Shown: in pieces, positions 34,250 to 46,767 of the stretch
How positions within the stretch are numbered: position 1 is the stretch's first letter
Layout of the letters: every line of letters starts with the position of its first letter
Source of the DNA: Taiwanofungus camphoratus
Lineage: Eukaryota > Basidiomycota > Agaricomycetes > Polyporales > Taiwanofungaceae
NCBI GenBank assembly: GCA_003999685.1
Contig: CP021220.1
Location: 62,001 to 126,000, forward strand
DNA length: 64,000 bases
Direction of reading: 5' to 3'
Notes under the pieces: model-generated
What the model saw: the letters and a program-made list of their open reading frames with translations, nothing else
The model's database searches: none
What the model was told of the DNA's origin: nothing
Made by a program: the position numbers and the translations under genes

Positions 34250-35563
34250 TCAGGATGAATGCCTCATGCGGCGGCGCATGCTGCGACTGTGGAACCGGCG
34301 GGCGAGTGTCCCTGTCGAGTTGGACGGGCTAGACTTGAGCTTGCACGTCGATGACCCAGAGGCGCTGCCTGTGGGTGCGGCTGCAGTCACAGAGGCGGAT
34401 GCTATCCCCGATGGGGCAGCGGTGCCCGACGCAGGTGCAACGGTGGCGGAACCTGCTCCGGACGGAACGGCGGTCCCAGACAGCAACGGCGGAGCACTGC
34501 CCAATGCAGCACCTATGCTCCCGTTGCCTGGCGCCGCCAAGCTTGCTACCGGAGGACCTGGGAAGACGTAGTCCAGGTTGCCGTTGTACAGCTATGCACT
34601 CGAGTCAGTATGGTGGAGCTGATCGCGAGATGGGCGGGGATCGACTGACGTTTGGCACGTAGATGCCTGGATCCGAATCGGAATAGCCGCCAGGGAACGT
34701 CACAGTCTGGCTTGATTGGGGTGTTCCCGCACCATTGCCGCCGATTTGAACTTGTGTACATGACGGGTAGAACTCGGCGCCACCCATGCTCATGGCAAGC
34801 TGCAGGGAAATGATCTGCGAGAATGAAAGCGAGTCAGAAAAGAAAAAGTAAGACCGTGTCTTAGAAACTCCAACCTCGTGGCGAATGAGATAGCCTCCGG
34901 GGGCGATACTCTGCGGGAGGGTAACGGAATAGGAATCGCCGTTCACTGTATGATTGTCAAAACAGATTCACGGCAACGCCGATACACGACGTACTGATGT
35001 CTTGCTGGTACCAAGTGTTACCACCGCTAATCATGCCCAATTCGTCGATCTTGAACCACTTGGCAGTGGATCCATTGAACTGAGAGCACGAAGTAGAACC
35101 GCAAGATGCCATGTAGGTCATGAGAGGCCCAACGTTGTGCGGCCACTACGAATATTATCAGATCGACGCATGAGACCCCAGCAAGTCAAAGACGTACGTT
35201 CTGACCACCGTCCTCGCCTCCGCTCCACTGAAAGGTAACGTTGCTCCCGGGGTTGGCAGGGGCAACAACTTCAGCAAGCTGCGCACCCATTCCGCAGTTG
35301 ATGTCCGGATTGTCTGCGCCCTTTACAGGCGATATGGTAGAGATTTGACGGATGGGACTTCCACCTGAGGAGTCACAATGGAGACTGCCGGTCTATGGAA
35401 AGGCGCAGGTGAGAGACCTACCCGCTTTGTTATCGGCCGCCTCGCTGGGGACATTGCCAGCGTAAGCTGTGCCATCAATGATGACCTGGCTCACGAAGCC
35501 ATGCGCAGACACGCAGGTTGCCGCAGCCAAAGAGAAGAAAAGAGAGAGAATGCGTCTTGACAT
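34250..35563 (-). CDS. Secreted AA9 lytic polysaccharide monooxygenase (former GH61)
   Basis: Copper enzyme that cleaves cellulose or related beta-1,4-glucans oxidatively. Exons 35563-35422, 35364-35198, 35145-34995, 34945-34875, 34814-34650 and 34591-34250 give 345 residues. The signal peptide (RRILSLFFSLAAATCVSA) is followed by HGFVSQVIIDG, whose His becomes residue 1 of the copper histidine brace. Other AA9 landmarks: INCGMGAQLAEVVAPANPGS, WPHNVGPLMTYMASCG, WFKIDELG, GGYLIRHE with the conserved His of the active site region, GAEFYPSCTQVQIGG with the axial Tyr, and FPGGYSDSDPGI. After the catalytic part comes an Ala/Ser/Pro linker and a basic Ser/Arg tail (ARRFHSRSMRRRMRHSS), without a CBM1 module. 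TTTATA read on the minus strand at 35691-35686 is a candidate TATA box 120 bp upstream. Confidence 0.95.
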
Positions 35564-37380
35564 GCTTCTTGAAGAGTACAATGAACGTGAGGAAAGACAG
35601 TTGCGTGCAAGAGAGGGACGTGAAAAGCAGTCAGACGGGAGGGGAAAGGGAAAGCCAGAACATCAACCAAACCACTTCCGCCTTGTTTATAGTTCCTCGA
35701 AAGCGGTGCCATAAAAAGATGCGCCTCATCGATGCACACGCAGTTTTGATTCATCGTCCTGCAGGAACAAACGCCGGCGCAGCAAGGGCACTAAATCCTA
35801 AATTTGGTCCGCGTGTATGGTGGGTATCTACCGGCATCTCGGCAAACCTGCTGTTGACCAATCATCGTCTTGGAAACATTCGGCTGTGTCCGGCATGTGA
35901 AATACAATTCTTTTTTAGGGTTTTGTATTATTCGACACCGCTTTTCTGGTTAAACCTCGTTCACTTCAAGCTTCAAGCTTTTTCACTTACTGTATTTATG
36001 TTCTGACTACGGCAGACAGTACCTAAAAATCTGCTTCTTTGAGCGCTACTCCACGCACCGCATGCTATGTGCTTCGCGGGCTCAACCTAGCCGAAAAACT
36101 GATCACGGATCATGGTAAAGTCATGATATACTACTTTCTCGGTTTCTCCATTCCCTCTGCCATTTCTGTGACTGAGATACCAGTCCTGGTGTGTTCGTGC
36201 ACATTTCATTCATGCTCTCCAGCCATCAGCTGTCTTTTCGCAGCGAACACCCAACCAAGTTATCCTCTTACTACTTTGTGCTCGCGTCAGAACATGCTAG
36301 TTCAGTCGAGACTGTTGCATTGTTCGTCTCCATGCCTTGCGCGCTTGTTTCCTCCTTTTATGCATCCTCTTTTGACAAGTAGATCCGAAAATATTCTTCA
36401 TCCCCTCGGAAGTGCCTAGGAAACGTTGTCGGTGACCGCAGCTTGTGATGCTGTCAGTGATTCTGCTGTGTCTCGTCTGAGGTACAGGTTCCGCCCATCT
36501 CGGTTCGTCCAAAAGTCCTCTTAGTGTCTCTATTCGGGTCTCGCGTCATTCCCGGTCCGATATTCAGAAGTCTAAGCTTGGCATACGACGCTCAGCATGC
36601 TCTGCTGTTGTCAACGTCGTCGTGGTGTTTTATCGCAAATGCACAATGTACAACGTGCTTCGTCTATCCGAACGTGCTATTATACCTGATTGCTGTTCCG
36701 CAGTGATTATTTAATCGTTGATCAACGTGTGCCTCATCTTTCCTCCGCTCTGGCACAATCCACATTGCCATAATGTCCTCATCAGCAGGTCAACATGCAA
36801 TGCATAAGTAGACTTCCTGCAACCAAGAGTGGGGTCTTACATCTCGCAACAGTGCATCATCCATGAGTTTTGTTTCCTGTAAGCGCACCTCTCCTCGTGT
36901 GGACCACATGGGCAGGTCATCGGCGAGGAAGTGTCAATGCGCATTGCGAGTTTCCCCAACGTGCTCAGCTCCGGAACGGAGATTGGCTTGGGCTGTCGAC
37001 ATAATGATGGCAACTCAGTTGAAATTGGCTCTGAATACAGGCTCTAGAATCTTATTAATGTAAAGTCTGATAGCTCAAGGGTGAGTGGTGTCGTCTGAAT
37101 GATGGTCAAGCTCTTGAAGAACTCATGCGATATTATAATTTTCTACATTCCTTCAAGACAATGAATCACGTTCAGGAAACGCCCGGCGAACATCCGTAGG
37201 AGAGGTGTCCGAGTTAGAAAGGGCGAGATGAGAGAATGAAAAGTCAACCACGGGTAGGTATCGCCAACAAAGATAACTATAACCAAATTATGACAAGTGC
37301 GCACACAATGGGACGTACTTTATACTCAAACTGAAAACATCGCTACATCCATTGTAGTATAAAATGTGGGTGGTGTCCGC
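35564..37380. other. Intergenic, about 1.8 kb, no gene supported
   Basis: Promoter side of the AA9 gene, then T-rich sequence with only short frames. No repeat or RNA gene recognised. Confidence 0.4.
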
Positions 37381-39375
37381 CTACGGGAACCAAGTAACGT
37401 CCGTGATGCCCCACTCGGGCTCCATCAGCGATATGACTTCAATCTTTGAGACTCGCGGACATCCTTCGATGTACAATGATGTGATCCCAATAGGCTTGGT
37501 GGCCTGGTGGGAGTTCCAGCCGGGCACAAAACTTCCGTTCGGGGAGGCAGGTAAGAGTGGCGGCGAAGACAAGCCAAGGCGGGACTTGCCAAACGGTGTA
37601 TTGCTAGGCAGTGACCCGTTACATAGTGGCTGGGGGGCCCGCCTCTTAAGGGGTTTTAAAATCCTGTCCGAGCGAACATTCGATGAACTCCCTCCAGCCT
37701 TGTCCTCCTCTTCGTTCAAAGAGCTCTTCTTCCTTACCCGCACAACTTCGCTGAGACAGCTAAATTTCAGGTCTATGCAGTTAACAAGGGCAAGGTGGTC
37801 CAGTCGGGGACAGATCCAGCTTCTCAATGTATTGGTGTGGAAGTTCCCGCACGTGCCGCCAGATAAGGCACAGATGACTTTGCCCGCCCCAACACACGCC
37901 TCGAGCGTGAGGTGCGAAAGAGATGGGAAGTATTTGAGCATCGTCGTTGCGTTCTCGGTGTCAAGCTCAAAGTGCGATAGCGTCAGATGGGTAAGAGTTG
38001 GCATTCGAGGCTCGCGGAAGATAGACTCGTGCCGGGGAAGGGGAGTAGTTATCTTTTCAACAGTAGGAGGGAGGTATTCAATGCTCAGTTTTTCCAAAGC
38101 AGAGAATTTCATCTTCTTGAGTGCGGATGTGATACCATCGCCGTCAAGACACTCTATCCTAAGTTCCTCCAATTTGGGAAACACGACGATGGGATCCATG
38201 GACAGCCCGATGAGAGGGCTAGAAGTGCCAGAGACAAGTGCATTGTTGTAGAACTGCAGCCATCGAGCGCTAGCTCTATCGAGGCAAAGATCCAATCGTT
38301 GGAGTGAAGGCATTTTCATGAAGAAAAACCAAGTCCATAAGTCTTTTGGCGGCGCAAAGCTCCATTCGAACTGTCGAAGACGCTGTAGAACTACTGGTGT
38401 GATTTGTATAGGAGTTCGGCGCGTGTGATGAGGAACTCCCCAATTAGGAGCAGTCTCAGGATGAACGTCGACATAGATGTCCATGAGCGGGACAGCGTCA
38501 TCTAAGGTGAGTTCCTCCAGATTGGGTGCACGCGAAACGAGAGCGCAGAAATCACTCAATCGGAATATATGTGTACTACCTAATGGATCTTTGACTGGGA
38601 AACAGAGCTCAAGGGCACGTAGAGCCGGCATTAGTCCTGGAGGAAGCTCACAAGGAGCAACTTTGGTAAGACGAAGGTTTCTGAGGACGGGAAACGGTGA
38701 GGCGCGGGGAGCAGGATGTTCCAGTACTTGAGTGATGTTTAGGGCAGAGCCTTCCTTCTTCAGCTCGAGTGACTGAAGAAGCGGATACAAAGGTGCATCG
38801 TTCAATATTGCGACAATATGGCGCATCATTGCCGGAGCCGATGTGGTCCACTCCACTGAACGCCATCGCGAGGTAGAGGCGATGAGGAATGACTTGATTA
38901 GGGCACCCACTATCGGCTGCACCACCGAAGGAGAGGGCGCCCCAACTACGTCAATTGGCACCTCCTTGGAGCGGCCCAGAAATACTTCGACTGTATGTAT
39001 ATTGCTGAACAAAACATGAGACCACAGATTCGATGCTGAGAGAGCGACTGCACGCCACCGTCGACAAACATGGGACAAGGTGACTGGCCGACGGTAGAAA
39101 ACCCGGCTGTGTATGTCATCCTCGTCAACAACATCCCTAACTTCAAGGACAGCCTGGAACACTTGGATTAATAACTCCGTAGGCAGTGAATTAAAAGGAT
39201 TCCTCTGCGCCTCGAGTGCGGCACGTTCTTGTTCCAATGCACTCTTGTGTTCGAGAATGAAGGCGAGGATGTTTCGAGCCTCTTGTTCGCGTACCCTCAA
39301 ATCAACAAGTTTCGAGTCAATTGCGAGCATAGCGGATTTGATGTCGGACATGCAGGTTGGCCGCGACATTGCCAA
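37381..39375 (-). CDS. F-box protein with leucine-rich C-terminal half
   Basis: Single-exon gene of 664 residues. A coiled-coil-like N-terminus (LRVREQEARNILAFILEHK, LEQERAALEAQ) leads into an F-box-like motif NPFNSLPTELLIQVFQAVLE and VTLSHVCRRWRAVALSASNLW, which should recruit SKP1 to form an SCF ubiquitin ligase. The rest has irregular leucine-rich repeats (LQSLELKK, LRNLRLTKV, LEELTLDDA, LEKLSIEYLP, LTHLTLSHFEL, LTLEACVG) likely to bind the substrate. This layout is a hugely expanded family in Agaricomycetes, and the individual substrates are unknown. Lack of introns in a 2-kb frame, in contrast to its neighbours, is common for this family. Confidence 0.88.
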   Translation of the reverse strand: MAMSRPTCMSDIKSAMLAIDSKLVDLRVREQEARNILAFILEHKSALEQERAALEAQRNPFNSLPTELLIQVFQAVLEVRDVVDEDDIHSRVFYRRPVTLSHVCRRWRAVALSASNLWSHVLFSNIHTVEVFLGRSKEVPIDVVGAPSPSVVQPIVGALIKSFLIASTSRWRSVEWTTSAPAMMRHIVAILNDAPLYPLLQSLELKKEGSALNITQVLEHPAPRASPFPVLRNLRLTKVAPCELPPGLMPALRALELCFPVKDPLGSTHIFRLSDFCALVSRAPNLEELTLDDAVPLMDIYVDVHPETAPNWGVPHHTRRTPIQITPVVLQRLRQFEWSFAPPKDLWTWFFFMKMPSLQRLDLCLDRASARWLQFYNNALVSGTSSPLIGLSMDPIVVFPKLEELRIECLDGDGITSALKKMKFSALEKLSIEYLPPTVEKITTPLPRHESIFREPRMPTLTHLTLSHFELDTENATTMLKYFPSLSHLTLEACVGAGKVICALSGGTCGNFHTNTLRSWICPRLDHLALVNCIDLKFSCLSEVVRVRKKSSLNEEEDKAGGSSSNVRSDRILKPLKRRAPQPLCNGSLPSNTPFGKSRLGLSSPPLLPASPNGSFVPGWNSHQATKPIGITSLYIEGCPRVSKIEVISLMEPEWGITDVTWFP

Positions 39376-39724
39376 ATTGACCTCGTTCGTATATGGAATT
39401 CGATGAAGTGAATTTTACAGTGTATTTCGGTAGCGGGAAATTAGTGTGCGAAGACTATCCACGCTCAGTATAGCTGTTGTGTCGGATCCAAAGCTCGTTG
39501 CTGAAGTACTGAAACTAGTGCCAAGGAGTGTGTCTGATCCACTGGCAGTGCCATTCAGGTCCAGCACGGATCCCATCCTACAAACGTTCCTTTCCAATTA
39601 TGCTGAGCTTAGTCAGCAAATACATGACTAATTTTGACTCCGCGAAGTAAGCCAAAAACAGACATCGCGATTGTAGTCTCGTTATTTCGAAAAGGTAATA
39701 TGTAGACATATGAAATCCGTTGAA
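39376..39724. other. Spacer between GH31 and F-box genes
   Basis: 349 bp; GH31 3' end to the F-box promoter. A 60-codon frame at 39415-39597 has no support. Confidence 0.35.
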
Positions 39725-42700
39725 TTAGTTCCATGATATCGTGGTATTAACATTGATATCCAAGTCCAATCCCGTAATGGACAGTTTGTTCTTTTCTCTT
39801 GAAAACTCCCAGTCGACATGCTGCTTACTCTGTATGGTTACCGATGTCGGTATATTCTGGCCTGCGCCAAGCACAGTAATGGTATCCAGTTTCTGCGTCA
39901 CGTCGAAAGACCCGTGGGCGATGATATACAATTCATTCTTCTTCGCCGTAAATGTAACCGTTGTATTGGGGGTAGGCGGGAGGCTTTCACCATCGTCGAT
40001 GTAAGCGGTTCCGAACGCGTAACCGTCTGTAGTCAGTGAGACAAGAAGTGAATATGGCCCCTGACGCGTTTCGGCAACTGTGTAGGCAGGTTGGGCATGT
40101 AGAAGAATCGCGGACCCATCTCGGACATGTACATTGATATGACCGAGCGGGGCGGACAGGGTCGTATTAGTGCCGACAGCAGCGTGAACAACGTCATGAG
40201 TGTACCAGTCACGCCAAACGACTCTCCCTCGACCAGGGAATATGCCTATAAGACCAACTTGTGAGTGCACGCATATTGAGGAAGGCGGATGCATAAGACG
40301 ACGAACCATCCACGGTAGACATGTTAGGGGTCAACACAGGAGTTACCAAAATATCTCTTCCAATCATATATTGTCTATCGACGTCGAATAATTCAGGCTC
40401 ATCAGGGAATTCGTAGAATAATGCGCGGACCGGAGGTGTACCATACGTGGACGCGTTGGAGAACAAAGTGTACTGAAACAACACATATTTGTCAACATGA
40501 ACAAGTGTACTTGCTAAGAAAGTCTCACCCAGTATGGAAGTAAAGAATAACGTGTAGACATTGCCGTGCGTGAGGCGTTGATCACACTATCCCACCGGTA
40601 CGGCTCCTGCGACAGTGAACCCCTCTGATTGTGGTTTCGGTAGAACGGCATAAACGCTGATAACTGCATCCAGCGATTGCACAATTCTTCGTCTGTATTC
40701 CCTTGGAAGCCACAGGTATCTGCACCGACCATTGGTATCTGATATATCTGGAACTGAAGCACGCCTGATGGGCCGGCGAGGTAGCGTCAGTAGATACATA
40801 AGATCAAATCGTAAATCAAGAACATGCATACCTTGGATGTTGAAGTACATGTACTGCCACTTGCTGTAATTATCACCCAGCCAATGCCCTGTCCACCTTC
40901 CCGAACTTGGAAACGTTGAACGGCTGATGAGGAAAGGCCGTTTGCCTGTAAGGATACCTTGCACAGCAAGATGCGTTATTTTCTCCTCCATTAGCCCCCA
41001 CATGTTATGGACATCGAGTTCGACATAACCGCCAGTATGAGTGGCATTCGTGGCCAGCGTATGGGTACTCAATGGTCCGAACCCTGAATAAATAACACAA
41101 CGATTAGACCGCGGTCCGCTGGAACCAACAGACATATATGTATACCGTTGTGAATTGCATATGGAGGGCTATTGAGATTAACGCCGGACTGGGCTCCAGC
41201 ACCGATGCCACGTCTAGCCAAAGATGAAGTGAGTGACTTTCCAGCGTCGTAAGTTAGAGTGCCATTGATGGTGATATTGCCACTAGGGCCCCAGATTGTA
41301 GCATTGTACCTGTGCGGCGGATATTGGTCATCGCATGCGCGACTGCGGGATAAGGCTTACCCTTCGGGGTATTCCGTGACAAGATCACCTGGATCACCGG
41401 GAAGAAGGATAGGTACAGGATTCGATAAGTTGGCACCCGTCCCACTGTGTTCACGCATTAGCAATACGGCCATGTGGATAGGCCACGGCAGCTGACCAAG
41501 AATCATTGCAGAAAGAAGAAGCCTCATTCATGTCTAGCCATATACCAGAGAATTCCACACCGCCTTGTGACCAATTTCTCAGTGCTTCTGTCCAGTAAGT
41601 TTGCGTGTTGTTTGCAAACCAGTCGGGAAAGACCTGAGTTCAATAATATAATGTTTCGTATCAGCGATAAGATTCGGACAGATGGCGAATCCATACCGTA
41701 TATCCGGGCCATACTTGGCCAACGTACTCCGAACGGTCAGGATTCTTGATCCATACATCCCTAAGGTGGAGGAAAGATCAATATTTAAAGTAGCTACTGT
41801 AAAGATATGCATCATACAGATCGACACCGCGTGTGTAAGGGTCATACTATGCAAAGGAAGATTAAGTGCTGCTTAATGCACAGGTGATCCAAAACATACT
41901 ATATCGGTTGAATTGACCTGCTTGGCCACAGCGGCATCGACTATGGGAATATAATGTTGGTGATTAACCGCCTTCAAGCAACACAAGCAATTAATGACAG
42001 TATACAAAGATGGAGGGCGACTCATCGAACCAATTCTTGAATGAAAGCCCTCATCTCTTCACCAGGGAAAGAGACAGGATCGGAAGTGAAGTCTCGGAAT
42101 GCATGATAGAGGTCAATATCATTCCACATGACTGGTGCGCAAGGAGGATCAGACATAATTGTAAATGGAGGTGGTTTTCTTTCACCAACCTTCGAGAGGG
42201 ATGTCTGCTTCTCTCATTCTTGTTACCTGCTCCTTCGTCTCATTGATGTTCTCGTAACCCCACCTGCAAAGGTGGAATCCGAAACCAAAGGCAGGCTGCC
42301 AAGTTGGCAGCCCGATAAGCTCACCATACTGCTCGATGACTTTCTGGGGACTCGGTCCAGAGAAAAAGTAGAAGTCGAGGGTACCTCCTACGAGACGGTA
42401 TTCGATCAATGATACAGGAGAAGATGGTGGTGTGAGTAGTAAGATATCAGATCCGGCCGAACTGGAGAATCTGTGTGAACAGAGAGCTACTAGTTGAGAA
42501 AGTTAATAGACGTGCCTGAGTAAGAACACGCCATGTGACTGTGCGCGACCTGTTGTCCCATTGAACCGATGTTCCAAGTAGATTGGATGAGAACCGTAAC
42601 TACGGACGGATTACAGAGATCATAAAGATTTAGCAATTGAGTCAGTGATGCCCGAACGAGGAGGCGGACTAACATATTTTGATCTATAGGATCTGCATCA

Positions 42701-43617
42701 TCACGCGCCCACATAGTTTGTATACTCCCGACGCCACCGCCGGTACCAATGTCACGTCGGAAACCGCTGCTAGCCACGACTTCACCTAGTCCATATATGT
42801 TTGCACCAAATGGGAGAGCAGAAGTTAGCTGCAGGTACTGGTCTTCAAACACCAAAGGGAACCCATCCAGCGCAGTCGATGCATCGCCTTCGATCACTGG
42901 TGGAATGGGCGTTGGTGGCAAGGAACTAACGCGAGTATCAAACAAAGGCTGGGCATCAGGCTCGGATCGGCGCGTGATCCAAAACGAGAAGGGTGACGAC
43001 TCGTAGTTGAAGATCAGATCCGAGCTGTCCGTGTAATCGGTAGTTGGCGGAGAGGGCCTTGATATGATTGAAGGTGGTATGGTGAACTGGGACTTTGCGG
43101 AGTCATATATGTTCACGTGAAGTCTAGAAAAAAAACATTGCAGGGCGAGTAGCCTTCAGAAAGCGTTTAATACACATGCCTCGAATTGCTCTCGTATACG
43201 ACGTCTAGAGTGAGATTTGCGATGTCTTTGCCAAAAGCGTCGCAAGCAGCCCCCGCGAGGTTCAGTTGAGCCCTCAGACCAGCCCCGGTCTGAGAGAGCG
43301 AACTGAGTGTGTAACCTGCGGTTCAATTATCTGAGTGCTTGCTAAGATGCCAGTGAACGCTAGTACCCACCTGGACAAGACGAAACATTCAAGGAGTAAG
43401 TAGCGTCACGATCAATCACTAGCCTCCCATTGGCAGCGGATGACTCCTGCTGAGAATCTGATAGTCTCCCAGCAAGCGTCCCTCCTCCCAACAGGAGTAG
43501 CGTAGCAAGTACTAACGCGACCATGCCGATGACGCAGGTCTGAAGAGTGGAAGAAATACCCTGAGTTGGCTCGATGACCACCTGCCGCGACGCGGAGGAC
43601 TTGTTATACCGTTGCAT
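39725..43617 (-). CDS. GH31 alpha-glucosidase, membrane-anchored
   Basis: Retaining alpha-glucosidase that releases glucose from maltose or starch ends; about 16 exons and 950-1000 residues. The first nine are 43617-43371, 43315-43180, 43123-42674, 42599-42516, 42470-42190, 42131-42031, 41971-41900, 41846-41818 and 41760-41697. Residues 29-50 ([19 protein letters not shown]) form a transmembrane helix after a short polar head, so a type II membrane protein is expected instead of a freely secreted enzyme. Catalytic landmarks: [12 protein letters not shown] with the nucleophile Asp (codon 41532-41534) and [14 protein letters not shown] with the acid/base Asp (codon 40872-40874). Others are [31 protein letters not shown] and FMPFYRNHN. 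Introns 42471-42515 and probably 43124-43179 have GC donors. The nine exons are frame-checked; the remaining boundaries were only sketched. Confidence 0.93.
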
Positions 43618-46600
43618 AATTGGAATGATTGGAAGGTCAACCGTGCCACCATTCCATGGTCAGCTGTAGCGAGTATCAGATCACATTGCCATAAAGCTAT
43701 GGAAAAACACGTAAAGGTGTCGGTCCCATGTGAGTCTCATGACCGCGTATCCCCTAGTACGGAACGCGTCTGGGGACAACGAAGCGGGCAGTTGCCTAGT
43801 TTGGTCGAGCACCGCAAGCGAGCGCCTTGCACCAACTTGAAGGATGATGCCCACCGTCGACCAGACTATCACCTAACATATTATCTGCAAGTGAACGGTA
43901 ACTATGCAGGTACATCAGAACGGAGGCCGCCCTTGCATCGCTGAAGAAAATTCCGAGAAATCCTGCCTACCCAGGACGGAAGAATTTCTCGGAAATTCCG
44001 TATCCAGCACCTAGGTTCTGAGGCTCGGCTTCCTGAAAGTTAATTATTTGACTGGTCGCAATGTCACTCAGTCTGAAAATCAAGAGGAGGGCAGGTCTCA
44101 TCCTTGATTAGATGATAAAATATATAGGTGTCAATAGTACGCCTAGTGCATGGCCACTCGGACACAAAAACACTGTCCAGCGCTGGCGGTGTGAGGCTTC
44201 CAGTGTCGGCTAGTGTTGCTTGTGCATTGTGATAGACCAGCGCGCGAACGCGTTATCATGATGTGCTTCTACCTTTTCTAAGCATCCGCCACTGCCTAGG
44301 GAAAGTTCGTTTGGCGACCAGGTGAGCAGCGGAAATTTGACCCTAGACGCGTCTCTCAGGAGTCATGAAGGGGATTTATTCGCCACATGCCCCAAGGGTA
44401 TCCATGGGGGCTATCAGACTGTCAATCATGATTGCGATCCTCAATCCTCACATGTGTCCTTGAGTGTCTCAAGCGGACATCCTGGAAAAGACAACGTTGG
44501 CAAGAGGGCGCCATGTGTTCAGCGCGGCCAGTAGAGAGTAAACGCGGTGAGGATTCATCTCACATTACGGCCAGATTCCCAGCACTCCCAGTCAAGGCGG
44601 CGATGTTCATGTTCTGATTTAATGCCTCACTCAACGCCTCCCGAATTATGGATGCCTGTGGGTCGATAGCGCCACGGTATTAATCCAAGTGCAAAGGGCG
44701 CAAACAGAAGAATATAATAGACCACGATTCAGAGGAACGCCTTGAAGGATTGGAGACACGCAAGAGAACGTAAGCTCCATAGAGGTACCATGCTGTCACC
44801 CTGTGCTGGTAAGCGATGTCATTATTCTGTCGTTCTGTTGTACTGACTTTCGACAAGGCATACCGGGTTTGGGTTGCTGTGGATCATTGACACTACGCGT
44901 ACTGACAAGGCTTCGAAGGCAGGTTATGTTGGTTCGCTGTTCGGTCCGACTATGTAAATATATTAATCAGAATATTTGACACCATATTTGGAGCCAATTT
45001 CAGGCAAACAACTGAAATTACTCGGTGTCGTCTTGCGATTTCAAGCGAGAGTCCATTTTTGGCTTCCTCCCTATGAGAGATGGCTATATGACAAGATTGC
45101 ACAAGGACGGGAGTCTAGGCCTGGATGAAGTTGACCCCTATGGCTTCATCGACATCCCCAACTCGCAGACACTACCTGAAAGCTCTCGAACAACCGCACG
45201 ATGCCGAACATCAAACCCAGTTGTGCAAAACTTCCCTTCACCACATGTTCGTCAGTGTGCGAGCATCGGGAGAAGCACGACCAGCCCGCATATTTTATCA
45301 GTGTGGATATCGCCTTCGGGCCGTTCGCTGCTGAACATGTCACGGTTCTAACCATTTCGTGTTTATTGAGGTGACAGGTCACGGCCAAGAGCAGAGCGGT
45401 TCCATAAGAATTGACTGCAGCCTCCCACCTCCACAAGACGATCTGTGCGTTTACCGTGTGCGTCTTCTTGGCAGGGACACTCGGCAGGTATTTGCAATCC
45501 TCAAACATGTCTGGGCATTTCCCTGTCACTCCCCAGGTGAGAGCCCAAACATCCTGAAAACCTAGACGGCTGCCGTTCCCTCGAAAGCGGTTGCGAATTC
45601 TCCCTATTTCCGGGCTTCTATGTGTTGCTGTCAGCTGTACATCGATTCTTCATGTTCCGGACGCGTGGGTCATCTGATTGCACTCAGTTGGCTCCACGTT
45701 CTTCCATTTGGGTAGGACGCAACTGCATGTGTTCCTGCGTAGTAAGGCGACTTGGAACCCTTGATGGCCGCTCAAGCTTCTTGGACGACATCCGGCTTCT
45801 GCTTGGGGGAGCGATCCTCTTTTCTGTCATCTCGGAAGGTATTAACAGTGGGGCGGAGGAATAATCGATTCCGCCGCGAATTCTCTCTTATCAACATGGA
45901 CAGTGATGAACTCAGGTCTGTTGACTTGGCCGCTTTCTTGTCAGCGCAACATCCTTGCCGATCTCAGCAGACTGCGTATCAGCTTGCCCCGCTGACAGCA
46001 TCACACGCAAATCTCTACGAGGCCCTTTTACAAGCCGTCACGGCTCCTTTTATTAAATGGTAACTGTGGTTTCCCCCAATGAATAATCCGAGGTCAACAG
46101 AGCTTCCCATAACTTGACTACAGTGGTCACCCACACCAGGTTGGACCCATACGAATTGGTCATTTGTTGGTCAGATTTGGCATATCTCAATATGTCAATG
46201 CAGATCCGGAGGTCTTCACGCTGTCCCTCATCTTGTGATCAGTCAGATCCACAGTGGACTGCACGTCCACCCCATGGGTCCTGAGCCAAATTTGCTCTGT
46301 CATTAGGCTGCTTGGGTAATTCACGTCGTCATTCTCCCATAACGAAGGCACTGATGGTCAAAGTTCACAGGTCGATCGACGAGACTCGCAATTCGAAGAT
46401 CGATGCCGCAGCTTGGGTTTCTCGCACTAGTCGAAGTTCTGTTCACCACGGTCGTAGAGACGTGCTTCCTCAAGCTGCCAACTCACAGGTCTGTAGCATT
46501 AAAACGGCTGCAGACAACATCAACATGAGAGCGATTGGTAAATGAAATAGGTAGCGAAGTTAGTACGATGAGCACTAGAATTGACGAAGGTAGGTTCCAC

Positions 46601-46767
46601 TCTGCCGAATCCTTTGATAACAGGAATAACATCTTAGATTACAATCATTCTGGGGAAAGGATCCATCGCCAAAAACAAGACAGGTGGATAGTTGCCAATA
46701 CCCCACATACAATGAACGGATACCAGTACATATTGAAAGACACGATCCAAGCAGAGACCTTGGCTTG
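43618..46767. other. Intergenic, about 3.1 kb, no gene supported
   Basis: Contains frames of 60-130 codons on both strands (for example around 45146-45529 and 45752-46063), but none shows a domain, coherent splice sites or length that would support a gene. It could hold decayed sequence or lineage-specific transcripts. Confidence 0.4.

Noticed and set aside
41761-41797. A 37-bp intron in the GH31 gene
   Set aside because: It broke the reading frame; moving the donor to 41817 gives a 57-bp intron and the expected protein sequence.
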